From: Bacteriovoracaceae bacterium
GTDB lineage: Bacteria > Bdellovibrionota > Bacteriovoracia > Bacteriovoracales > Bacteriovoracaceae
Assembly: GCA_021737405.1 (NCBI GenBank)
Contig: JAIPEG010000004.1
Coordinates: 62,001 to 126,000, forward strand
Reading direction: 5' to 3'
Length of the DNA stretch: 64,000 nucleotides
Part shown: in pieces, positions 1 to 9,064 of the stretch
Numbering within the stretch: position 1 is the first letter of the stretch
Layout: every line of letters begins with the position of its first letter
The notes under the pieces: generated by a model
Told to the model about the DNA's origin: nothing
Database searches by the model: none
The model's input: the letters and a program-made list of their open reading frames with translations, nothing else
Made by a program: the position numbers and the translations under genes

Positions 1-320
1 GACGCCAAGGAACATTCGTACAGGTGACTTTATTTTGGAGGGCCTTTAAAAGGCTCATAAAGTCCCATACCGCAAAGATGTGACACTCCATAAAAGTTTG
101 AATTGCTGAGAGATTTGTTAATTCTCTATAAACAGGGTGTCGCACCAGTGAGAGGTGATGATCATTTATTATTTGCTTCATGAGATTAAATCTAACAAAA
201 TAAAAGCTGAGGTTCCATACCTTTCGCCGTGTGTAGAAGCTAAAAATAGGGAAGTCTAAGTTTCTCTTAAGAATACGAATAATTTTGTTTATTTTGAAAA
301 TGATCGTTTGGTAGGAAAAA

Positions 321-406
321 TGGTGGCCCGGGCGAGACTTGAACTCGCACACTGTTACCAGCGGCGGATTTTGAATCCGCTGCGTCTACCATTCCGCCAC
401 CGGGCC
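321..406 (-). tRNA. tRNA-Leu (anticodon CAA), CCA encoded
   Basis: Reverse complement GGCCCGGTGGCGGAATGGTAGACGCAGCGGATTCAAAATCCGC...GTTCAAGTCTCGCCCGGGCCACCA: paired acceptor stem, D-arm, anticodon loop TTCAAAA, T-arm. Confidence 0.95.
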
Positions 407-468
407 AACAGAGAAGCATCATAAAAAATTGCTGATTTCCTGTAAATAAAGAAATGAAAACAACGCTA

Positions 469-1434
469 TTAGTCGAGCTTTGACAGAAGAAGGGCCTCTC
501 TCGTTTTGTATCTAAAGCTATTTTGGCCTAGATGAGACTTCAAAAGCCCATTATCAATGATACAAGAGAACTTAATGTAATCTAATAAGTAGCGGGGAAA
601 TGACCAAAAACCAGTATTTAGGAGCTTCGCCGCTGAAGATAGGATGAAGCTTGGAATGGGAATTGTGGGACAGTTTAAAATATCTTTTGAGCTTTTTAGT
701 GAAGCACATTCGTCTGTTGCGACGTTATAGGTTCCGGTTGGAAGCTTTTCGAGGCTATCTTTTAAGATATTTGCCATATCAAATTCATGAATGAACTGAA
801 ACATTGGATTGAAATCCGCGCATACTGGAGCATAGGGGGTGATGAGGTATCTGGTCATCGTATTTTTAATTTGAGGTCCCACAATTGTACAAGGTCTAAG
901 GACAACTGTTTCAAGTTCTGATTGATGTTTCCACATCCAATTGGTGGCGATTTGATCCATTTCCACAACGTCTCTAAGTTCTGGGTGTTTAATAGATGCT
1001 CTTAAGGGATGGTCTTCATTAATGAAAACAGGATTGTCCGAAAGAGCGCCATAAACATGGTAGGTACTTAAAATAACAACTTTTCGAACAGCGAATTTTA
1101 GGCAGAGATCTAAGATTCTTTTTGTGCCCATCAGGTTAAGGTCAAGCCTTTGCTCCATTGTCCCCAATGGACTTGTGTCAGCGTGGGACATTCGCCCCAA
1201 ATGATAAACACAGTCAAATTCTTTATCTCGAAAAAGCTTTTCGAAATTGCCGCGAGTGTAACGCATTCTTATATAATCAATATTTTCATTTTGAATAGAT
1301 TCGGAAATGCTTCGAGAATCAACCCCAGTAATTTTAGTGTTAGGGTATTTTTTAACGAGAAGTCTCGCCGTGATTTTAGCTAAGCCTCCTGCCATACCAA
1401 TTATAAGGATAGATTTGATGTCTTCCTTTTTCAT
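469..1434 (-). CDS. NAD-dependent epimerase/dehydratase (SDR-like)
   Basis: N-terminal GMAGGLAKITARLL Rossmann-like motif, extended SDR pattern. Confidence 0.75.
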   Translation of the reverse strand: MKKEDIKSILIIGMAGGLAKITARLLVKKYPNTKITGVDSRSISESIQNENIDYIRMRYTRGNFEKLFRDKEFDCVYHLGRMSHADTSPLGTMEQRLDLNLMGTKRILDLCLKFAVRKVVILSTYHVYGALSDNPVFINEDHPLRASIKHPELRDVVEMDQIATNWMWKHQSELETVVLRPCTIVGPQIKNTMTRYLITPYAPVCADFNPMFQFIHEFDMANILKDSLEKLPTGTYNVATDECASLKSSKDILNCPTIPIPSFILSSAAKLLNTGFWSFPRYLLDYIKFSCIIDNGLLKSHLGQNSFRYKTREALLLSKLD

Positions 1435-2294
1435 TAATTTTTATCCTTTTGAGATTTATAATGATTTTGATTGGCAAAAAAAGGTCTTCGATTTTTTAGC
1501 CCTTCATTGGTCATATGCCTAATTTGAGTTCTGATTTTATCAATATGAATATCAATCTCTTTATCTGGGGCCTCTGGAGAGACGTCAGGCATTTCATAGG
1601 GTTCGCCTATGATTATATCAACTGGACTTGGAAGAGGCAGATAGAGTGGACTAAGGGGCAGTGCCGGTAATCCAAGTAATCTTGCTACTCCCTTCGCTTG
1701 ATAAACCCAAGGGAAAATCTCTTCAGCACCAATAACAGCGATAGGGAGAATTTTTATTTGTGAAGTAAGTGCCATTCTATAGAAGCCGCGAGTGAAACGT
1801 TGAAGCTTGTAAAAGTCAAAAGTACTCTTTGCAACTCCTCTTACTCCTTCAGGAAAAACGAGAACTGATTGTCCGCGACTAAGTAAATTAAGGCAGTTTT
1901 GCCTATCCCCAAGGACAGCGCCTCCCTCTGCGGCCAGAGTTCCTACCCAGGGAAGAGCTGTGAAAAACCTCTCGACCATAGATCTTAGAATTCGTGGAGG
2001 ATCGATCTCGGTGGCAAAGGCCGTGGCAATAAGTGTGGCATCAATGGCGATCTGGCCCGAGTGGTTGGAGACCACCATATAAGGTTCATCTCTTACATTT
2101 TCTTGTCCAAAAACCCTTACCTGAAAATAGCTATTATAGAGAGGCCAAATATACTCAAGAGTTTTTCTCGCTTTATTTAAATTTAAGCCCCAAGGGTCTT
2201 CCCCATCTGGGTAACGACGTTTGAGATCATGAAAAATTTTATCAAATTTTTCATCTGGAATATCAACTTTCAATGCTTTGAGAATATTATCCAA
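1434..2294 (-). CDS. PlsC-like lysophospholipid acyltransferase
   Basis: NHSGQIAIDA (NHxxxxD-like) and FPEGVRG motifs. Confidence 0.8.
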   Translation of the reverse strand: MDNILKALKVDIPDEKFDKIFHDLKRRYPDGEDPWGLNLNKARKTLEYIWPLYNSYFQVRVFGQENVRDEPYMVVSNHSGQIAIDATLIATAFATEIDPPRILRSMVERFFTALPWVGTLAAEGGAVLGDRQNCLNLLSRGQSVLVFPEGVRGVAKSTFDFYKLQRFTRGFYRMALTSQIKILPIAVIGAEEIFPWVYQAKGVARLLGLPALPLSPLYLPLPSPVDIIIGEPYEMPDVSPEAPDKEIDIHIDKIRTQIRHMTNEGLKNRRPFFANQNHYKSQKDKN

Positions 2295-2403
2295 CGCTCT
2301 TACTCAGTTAAAGGGCCTGTCTTGTAACTCATTTTAGCAGAATGTGTCCTCTTCTCAACTAGCGGTTGAAAGAGCTATCATATATGTATAAAAGGTAGGA
2401 CTT

Positions 2404-2730
2404 ATGGATAAGCAAAATGATTGGCGCAATAAATTCCAAGAAGTTTTTCAGGTTTGCTCTGAAGAGCTAAAGAAGACCACTGAGATTGGCAAAAAAATGC
2501 TTTCAGCTTCTAAAACAAACACAACACTTCATGAGACTTATGAGGAACTGGGCGTTCTCGTTGCTCGTGCAATCAAAAATAATGAATTGCAGTGGGATAA
2601 TGAAAAAGTACAAAAGCTTTTAATGAAAATCGAAGGCTGTGAGTCTGACCTTAAGGGTATTGAAGAAGAAGTAAATGATATTAGATTTTCTGAGGAAGAA
2701 GCAGCTAAGAATAATGAGGAAAAAAACTAA
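2404..2730 (+). CDS. hypothetical protein, small charged/coiled-coil
   Basis: ORF with good spacing between genes; Glu/Lys rich. Confidence 0.6.
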   Translation: MDKQNDWRNKFQEVFQVCSEELKKTTEIGKKMLSASKTNTTLHETYEELGVLVARAIKNNELQWDNEKVQKLLMKIEGCESDLKGIEEEVNDIRFSEEEAAKNNEEKN

Positions 2731-3428
2731 TCTTCTTTTAGATCTTGTAAGAAGTTATATTGTTCAAGACAAAACCCAATAATATCTTGCTCAAGCTGAG
2801 GTAAACCGTCTCCATTTTCCGCAGAGACGAAGTTGATCTGTTTAACCCACTTATATTTTGAAAATAATTCTTTCTTCTTTTTCTCGAGGGCCGCTTTCTC
2901 TTTTTGTTTTTTAAATTTGTCGATTTTATTAAAACTAATAATCGTGTAATGAGGAGAGGTTCTTAGAAATTGGTGAAATTGTTGATCAGCATTTTGATCA
3001 GGATGGCGAGCATCTTGAATATTGATCAAAGAGACCGACGTTGGCAGGAACTCAAAAAATGAAGACATTAGCTGCTGCCAATTCTTCAGCATTTGCTTAG
3101 ATACTTCTGCATGTCCATAACCGGGTAAGTCAAAGAGGATAAAAGGAGGAAGTGTATCGTCTATTTTTCCTCTCTCACCAAGATTAAAGGAAAAGACATT
3201 GATCTCTCTTGTGCGCCCTGGAGTCTTTGAAACTTTTGCCGTTTTCTTGCCGAATAGGGTATTAATCAAGCTAGATTTTCCAACATTTGAGCGACCGACA
3301 AATGCTACGCCCACCATTTCGGGGTTCATTTGAAACAAATGATCTAGTTGCTCGATTTGGTCAAGACCAAGCTGAAAATGGGCTGAACCTCTAATGATTT
3401 CCACAGGCCTTTTGTACTCCCTTTTCAA
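2727..3428 (-). CDS. engB: ribosome biogenesis GTP-binding protein EngB/YsxC
   Basis: GRSNVGKSSLINTLFG, KTPGRTREINVF, DLPGYGHA motifs. Confidence 0.93.
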   Translation of the reverse strand: MKREYKRPVEIIRGSAHFQLGLDQIEQLDHLFQMNPEMVGVAFVGRSNVGKSSLINTLFGKKTAKVSKTPGRTREINVFSFNLGERGKIDDTLPPFILFDLPGYGHAEVSKQMLKNWQQLMSSFFEFLPTSVSLINIQDARHPDQNADQQFHQFLRTSPHYTIISFNKIDKFKKQKEKAALEKKKKELFSKYKWVKQINFVSAENGDGLPQLEQDIIGFCLEQYNFLQDLKED

Positions 3429-3479
3429 AGGTGAAACAAGCGTAAATCAAAATTTTCAATAGCTAGGGAATAATTCATA

Positions 3480-4721
3480 GTGCCCTTGTCTGGAGGTCTA
3501 ATGGAAATTCTGAAAAATATTCAAAATTCAATGTTGAGAATGGGGGATTCTATGGAGTTAAGACCCCTAGATGGCAGAAGGGGGAGGCGTAGGATAAATC
3601 GTACCCAAGTTACCTTTGAGGTGCTTAAAGGGGCTACAGAACAAATTAGACCGTGCCATATTCGATTAAGGGCCTCGAAAGTGGCCGGTAAGTTTGAGTT
3701 AAGAAATAGGGAAAGTGGAGTTATGGAGTTTCGGAGTCTTTCTGATACACCCTTCATCCATAATGGGAATCTTTCATTTTCTTCTCTCTTAAAAAGAGGA
3801 GATATCCTAGACTTAGATTACAACCGTCTAACTTTCCTAAGCGGTGATCTAAGTAAGGAGTCTCAAGAGCTACCATTTCTAAGATGGCCTAGTGATATTC
3901 CGCTTTGTCTGGAGGGAGAAACGGGTACTGGAAAGTCTACTCTTGCCAAAAAGATTCACGATAAATTTATTGGATCCCATCTTCCATTCATTCAAATTAA
4001 TTTGTCTTCTTTCAGTGAAGGTCTAATTGAAAGCGAGTTATTTGGTCATGAAAAAGGAGCTTTCACTGGGGCATTGAGAGAAAAAAGAGGGGCCATAGAA
4101 TTGGCTAATAAGGGGACACTCTTTATTGATGAAGTAGATTCACTGCCTCTTCATATACAGGTAAAGCTATTAACTTTTTTAGATGATTTTACCTTTCGCA
4201 GAGTAGGTGGAGAGGTAAATAAGAAGTCTACTTGCCGTATTATCTTCGCTTCTGGTCGCTCATTAAAACAGTTGGTTGCTAAAGGCCAATTTCGCTCAGA
4301 TCTCTATTTTAGGATAAGTGCAGGTCTAAATCATTGCCTACCTCCTTTAAGAGAAAATCCATTAGTCATAAAAACGTTTATTGAGGATTTTGCTACTCGA
4401 AATGGGGTTTGTTTTACGAATGAGTTAGTAGAGTACTATATGAAACAATATTGGCCGGGAAATATTAGGCAATTGATGTCGCACCTCACTCGAAAGGTAT
4501 TAGGACAACAAAGAGAGGAGAAAATAATTCGAATAGATTCAAATGATTCGGAAATTTCGCTTTTTCAACCTCAAAAAACAAACGAGGAAATAGTTCCTCT
4601 AGAAGAATTTAAAAGAGAATACTGCAAAAGCATTTTTCTACATTGTAATGGGTCTTATGAAAATGCTAGCAAAAAGTTAGGAATCGCAAAGAGTACTCTA
4701 AGAAGGGTTATTGCTGCTTAG
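3480..4721 (+). CDS. sigma-54 interaction domain transcriptional regulator
   Basis: GETGTGKSTLAK Walker A, ESELFGHEKGAFTGA motif, C-terminal Fis-like HTH. Confidence 0.9.
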   Translation: MPLSGGLMEILKNIQNSMLRMGDSMELRPLDGRRGRRRINRTQVTFEVLKGATEQIRPCHIRLRASKVAGKFELRNRESGVMEFRSLSDTPFIHNGNLSFSSLLKRGDILDLDYNRLTFLSGDLSKESQELPFLRWPSDIPLCLEGETGTGKSTLAKKIHDKFIGSHLPFIQINLSSFSEGLIESELFGHEKGAFTGALREKRGAIELANKGTLFIDEVDSLPLHIQVKLLTFLDDFTFRRVGGEVNKKSTCRIIFASGRSLKQLVAKGQFRSDLYFRISAGLNHCLPPLRENPLVIKTFIEDFATRNGVCFTNELVEYYMKQYWPGNIRQLMSHLTRKVLGQQREEKIIRIDSNDSEISLFQPQKTNEEIVPLEEFKREYCKSIFLHCNGSYENASKKLGIAKSTLRRVIAA

Positions 4722-5584
4722 CCTGCAATCATTGAGTCAATATAGACTTCCTTAATTTCACCTTTAATTTTCAGTCTTTTAAGAAGGTCATTCATTTCTC
4801 TTAAGATTTTTTCTTTGACGATGATTTTTCCTTCTTCTTCAAGTGGAAATTCAATTGAAATGGGTTCTATCTTAGAGTTTAGGACGTCATGGATATAATT
4901 GGTGTTTTGCCATAGATATTCTTTGATATATTTATTTGACGACTCAAATGTAAAATCGATCACAAGTTTTCTAACGGCACCATTTGACTTGACGTAAGCA
5001 GGGAGAACCACGTTTGAAACTTTAAATTGCTTTTCAGTTCTTTTGAAGTAAGCAGGTCTTCGGCTAATTGCCGTTGCCTTATCAACCTCTTCAGCGATTT
5101 CAGAGGCCGGGCTTCTCGATTCTTCTGCAATCTTATTCGATTGAACATAGATGTTCACACTTGCTAGAGTTGCTACAGTTGATAGTGTAACAAAACTCGC
5201 AATCTGAGTTGGTTGTAGATTTATATACCAGCTTTTAAGTTTTAAAAGTGGTGGAGCGAGTAAGACGCCAAATGTCGCTAAAATCCTGGTCCATTTAATA
5301 CTTTTGATGTCGGTCTCTTTTGCCTTATGGACGACATTAATTGTCTTTTGTTTGGCCTTGTCCAATTGCTCTTTTGTCGATAGGACTTTAGTAAGGGCCT
5401 TTACTTTTTTTTGATTAAGCTTTTCTTTCAGATCTCCTCTTCTAGAAGTGAGAAGTTCTTTACTCGTTTGATATTTCTTTTTAATTTTTTGAGGCGTAAG
5501 GGATTTTGCCTTTCCACTTAAAAGGCTTAAGAAGTTCGAAATGAAGCTATTGATCAGCTCCTCAATTTTTAACCATTTGTTCAA
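4718..5584 (-). CDS. hypothetical membrane-associated protein
   Basis: ORF with a central hydrophobic segment. Confidence 0.6.
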   Translation of the reverse strand: MNKWLKIEELINSFISNFLSLLSGKAKSLTPQKIKKKYQTSKELLTSRRGDLKEKLNQKKVKALTKVLSTKEQLDKAKQKTINVVHKAKETDIKSIKWTRILATFGVLLAPPLLKLKSWYINLQPTQIASFVTLSTVATLASVNIYVQSNKIAEESRSPASEIAEEVDKATAISRRPAYFKRTEKQFKVSNVVLPAYVKSNGAVRKLVIDFTFESSNKYIKEYLWQNTNYIHDVLNSKIEPISIEFPLEEEGKIIVKEKILREMNDLLKRLKIKGEIKEVYIDSMIAG

Positions 5585-5609
5585 AGAGAAGCCTCCCTAA
5601 AATGTGCTC

Positions 5610-5741
5610 TCAGTTAATCTTTTCGGCTCTTTTTAGACAATTATTGAGAGTAGTTTTAACTATTGCCTTACGTGATTTCAGTGCCTTAAGTGCGGAAATC
5701 TTTTCCTCAATGGTGGCTATTTTAGGGGACCTTTCACACAT
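5610..5741 (-). CDS. candidate 43-aa small ORF MCERSPKIATIEEKISALKALKSRKAIVKTTLNNCLKRAEKIN
   Basis: ATG at 5741, stop at 5610, GGAGG Shine-Dalgarno at 5751-5755; immediately upstream of and co-directional with 4718-5584; below the track length cutoff. Confidence 0.5.
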   Translation of the reverse strand: MCERSPKIATIEEKISALKALKSRKAIVKTTLNNCLKRAEKIN

Positions 5742-5790
5742 GGGCTAAGGCCTCCGATAAAGAGTTGAATGTCCTTGGGAGGATCAAGAA

Positions 5791-6462
5791 ATGAAGTTTA
5801 TGAGTTTGATACAGAAGTTGATTAGTTTTGGTCTATGTTTACAGCTTTTTGGTTGTGCTGAATTACTTGAAAATAGATCCTTTATTGATCAGATGGACCA
5901 CCAAACGGAAAATGTTTTTGTCCCTGGCCAAGATTTTGATTATACCCCAGGGGATAGCGGTACCCCTTATAGGACACGAGAAGAGATTGCTATGCGTACA
6001 CCAGCAAGTGATCTAGAGAATAGTACTCGCGAAGAATCTAGCTCTCTTTATCGTGAACTAAGTTTTAAAGAGCGCAAATTAAACTTAAGGGAGCGTGAAC
6101 TTTATAATGAAGTGATGCCTTACTTAGAAACACCATCAGAAAAAATATACTTTCTTTCTTTAACACCAAATCAGAGAAGAGATTATTTGGATTCTCGAAG
6201 AATCGATTATTCCGGTTCGATGGCCGGTAATTTTGGAGGTGGGCCCTCTAGAGGACTCGCTTCTTTACAGCCTGTCTACTCAAGTGCTCTCCAGCTTGGA
6301 ATGACCAAGGATCAGGTGATGAGTGCTTGGGGACGGCCTGCTCGAGTTGAGGTGGCTGGTAACCCGCGTAACGAAAATGAGCGTTGGTCTTTTTATGAAA
6401 ATGGCCAGGTCAAGTTTGTCTATTTTGAGGGTGGAGCCGTTCAAGGCTGGAATCTTAACTAG
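5791..6462 (+). CDS. lipoprotein, possibly OmlA/BamE-like C-terminus
   Basis: Signal peptide with LFGCAE lipobox; C-terminal GMTKDQVMSAWGRPARVE...WSFYENGQVKFVYFEGGAV pattern. Confidence 0.65.
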   Translation: MKFMSLIQKLISFGLCLQLFGCAELLENRSFIDQMDHQTENVFVPGQDFDYTPGDSGTPYRTREEIAMRTPASDLENSTREESSSLYRELSFKERKLNLRERELYNEVMPYLETPSEKIYFLSLTPNQRRDYLDSRRIDYSGSMAGNFGGGPSRGLASLQPVYSSALQLGMTKDQVMSAWGRPARVEVAGNPRNENERWSFYENGQVKFVYFEGGAVQGWNLN

Positions 6463-6596
6463 AACAGAGCGTAAAATCTTGTTCGATCTCTTAAATTCAG
6501 TAACTTAGGACCCTGAAGAAACCTTTAATCCGTTGTTTTCTCACTTAAATTTTTATAAGGTGCTTTATTAAATATCAACCAAATCTAGGTGGGTGC

Positions 6597-7601
6597 ATGA
6601 GCGACCTATTAAATGACTTTACCCTTGAGTTTGAGAAACCAGTTCGCGCCTTAGAGAGGCAAATTGAAGAACTCCAAGAAGCGGAAAGAAAATCTGAAAT
6701 AGATATTTCAAAAGAAATCAAAGCGCTTCAAAAGAAGGTTAATTCTCTCATCAAAGAAATTTATTCTAATCTTACGCCATGGGAGAGGGTTCAATTATCC
6801 CGTCACCCCAAAAGACCTCACTGTATTGAATATATAAACAACCTTTTCACTGACTTTCATGAAGTTGCGGGTGACCGGTTCTTTGCTAACGACCAGGCGA
6901 TTATTGGTGGCTTTGGTTATCTAGGTGATCAAAAGGTTTGTGTTATTGGTATTGAAAAAGGAAGAAAGACTAAAGAAAAGGTCATTCATAACTTTGGTAT
7001 GCCAAGACCAGAGGGCTATAGAAAAGCTTTGCGCCTTATGAATATGGCCGCAAGATTTGATATCCCCATCATTACTCTTGTTGATACTCCGGGAGCTTAT
7101 CCTGGAATTGGTGCCGAAGAGAGAGGCCAGTCTAGTGCGATTGCAGAAAATTTAGCTGAAATGTTTGATATCCAAACACCTATTATCTCTCTCGTTATTG
7201 GTGAAGGTGGTTCTGGTGGAGCCCTAGGGATTGCTATCGCTGACAAAGTCCTAATGATGGAATACTCCATATACTCAGTTATCTCACCAGAGTCCTGTGC
7301 TTCTATTCTCTGGGCAGACCCTAAGAAAGCAGAGGTTGCAGCAAATGCTCTCGATATAGGTCCACATAAGGCCCTAGAGCTTCAAGTAATTGATGGAATT
7401 GTTCCTGAGTGTAGCGGTGGCGCTCACAAGGATCCTGAAGCCACTTACGAAATGGTAAAAAAAGCTTTAGAAAAAGAGCTTAAGGCCCTTACAAAAACGA
7501 GCACCAAAAAGCTGCTTGAGAATCGTTTTCATAAATTTAGAAAAATTGGGAATCATACTATTGCCTTGGAAGGTGAGTCTGATTTTCAAGTTTTTCAATA
7601 G
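6597..7601 (+). CDS. accA: acetyl-CoA carboxylase carboxyltransferase subunit alpha
   Basis: RHPKRPH, GMPRPEGYRKALRLM, GEGGSGGALGIAIAD motifs. Confidence 0.95.
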   Translation: MSDLLNDFTLEFEKPVRALERQIEELQEAERKSEIDISKEIKALQKKVNSLIKEIYSNLTPWERVQLSRHPKRPHCIEYINNLFTDFHEVAGDRFFANDQAIIGGFGYLGDQKVCVIGIEKGRKTKEKVIHNFGMPRPEGYRKALRLMNMAARFDIPIITLVDTPGAYPGIGAEERGQSSAIAENLAEMFDIQTPIISLVIGEGGSGGALGIAIADKVLMMEYSIYSVISPESCASILWADPKKAEVAANALDIGPHKALELQVIDGIVPECSGGAHKDPEATYEMVKKALEKELKALTKTSTKKLLENRFHKFRKIGNHTIALEGESDFQVFQ

Positions 7602-7610
7602 GGAGAAGGG

Positions 7611-8480
7611 ATGACCCTTTATTCGATGACCGGTTTTGGTCGCGCAGAAGAAGAAAGCGATCGTTATGTAGTTACTGTTGAGATTAAGTCTGTAAATCAT
7701 CGCTTTAAAGATGCTAGATTTAAAATGTCATCACTCTTTAATTCAGTTGAATTGGATCTAAAAAAGATCCTCTTTAAAGAACATAAAAGAGGAAGTTTTG
7801 ATATTTATGTAAACTTTAAACGAGCAGAATCTAACTCAAAATTCGAAGATATTGATGCCGCTAAGGTAAAAGATTACTTAACGAGGGTTAAGAATTGGAT
7901 TGGTAGTGAAGACCTGCAAATTCAGCCTACAGAGTTTTTAAGAAATGAGTTTTTAGCAGATAATGATCTAAGTAAAGATCCTGAATTAATTGAAATAACA
8001 AAAAAAGCCTTTTCTAAAGCAGTTTTGAGCCTAAAAGAATCTCGCTCTGTGGAGGGGGCAAAGTTAAAGACTGTCATACTAGAGCATCAATCCGTTTATA
8101 AAGAATTTTTTGAAAAAATTGAGGCCGTGTCAGAAACCTTTCAAAAAAGTGTAGAAGATAAACTCAAAAAAAGATTTGAAGAACATAGAGAAGAAATTAA
8201 AGCCGATGAGCCGCGCTTTATGCAGGAAGTGATTTTTTATTTAGAGAAGCTTGATGTCCATGAAGAGCTCAACAGAATTAAATCACATCTTCAAAAATTA
8301 GATGATCTAATAGGCCAAGGCGGAGAGTGCGGTCGCCAGATTGATTTCATGGTTCAAGAGCTTAATAGAGAAACAAATACAATTGGTTCAAAATCATCTT
8401 CTGAAGAAATATCAAATAATATTGTGCAGATGAAAGTTCAGCTTGAAAAAATTAGAGAGCAAGGTCTTAACCTCGAATAA
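7611..8480 (+). CDS. yicC: YicC family protein
   Basis: MTGFGRAE N-terminus; EELNRIKSHL...GRQIDFMVQELNRETNTIGSKS C-terminus. Confidence 0.93.
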   Translation: MTLYSMTGFGRAEEESDRYVVTVEIKSVNHRFKDARFKMSSLFNSVELDLKKILFKEHKRGSFDIYVNFKRAESNSKFEDIDAAKVKDYLTRVKNWIGSEDLQIQPTEFLRNEFLADNDLSKDPELIEITKKAFSKAVLSLKESRSVEGAKLKTVILEHQSVYKEFFEKIEAVSETFQKSVEDKLKKRFEEHREEIKADEPRFMQEVIFYLEKLDVHEELNRIKSHLQKLDDLIGQGGECGRQIDFMVQELNRETNTIGSKSSSEEISNNIVQMKVQLEKIREQGLNLE

Positions 8481-9052
8481 TGATGAACGAACGTGGAAAA
8501 ATTATAATTATTGTGGCTCCATCCGGAACAGGTAAGTCGACCCTAATCAAAAGGTTAAAAGAAGAGTTTCGTGAACTTCATTGGTCGGTTAGTTTTACAA
8601 CGCGAAAGATGCGGCCAGATGAAGTAGATGGAAAGCATTACTTCTATATTTCTCGCGAAGAATTCATAAAGAAAAAAGATCAGGGCGACTTTGTTGAGTG
8701 GGCAGAGGTTCATGGGAACTTTTATGGCACTTCCCTCGGTTTTGTATCCACCAAAATAAAGAACGGATTTAGCCTACTTTTTGATCTTGATGTCCAGGGA
8801 GCTGATAATATGAAAACTCAGTTTGGAGACGAGGCTCAGTGCATCTTTATCTCACCTCCAGGGATCGAAGCGCTTGAAGAGCGTTTGAGAGGGAGAGGAA
8901 CAGATTCAGAAGATGTGATAAAGTTAAGACTAGAGAATGCGAGATCTGAGTTAATGAGACGCGACGATTACGATTATGTTGTGGTCAATGATGAACTTGA
9001 GCAAGCTTATCAGGATCTTCGTAGAATAGTTGGGGATATCCTCAAAATATAA
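8480..9052 (+). CDS. gmk: guanylate kinase
   Basis: VAPSGTGKSTLI, SFTTRKMRPDEVDGKHYFY motifs. Confidence 0.95.
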   Translation: MMNERGKIIIIVAPSGTGKSTLIKRLKEEFRELHWSVSFTTRKMRPDEVDGKHYFYISREEFIKKKDQGDFVEWAEVHGNFYGTSLGFVSTKIKNGFSLLFDLDVQGADNMKTQFGDEAQCIFISPPGIEALEERLRGRGTDSEDVIKLRLENARSELMRRDDYDYVVVNDELEQAYQDLRRIVGDILKI

Positions 9053-9064
9053 AAGAGAGTTATT

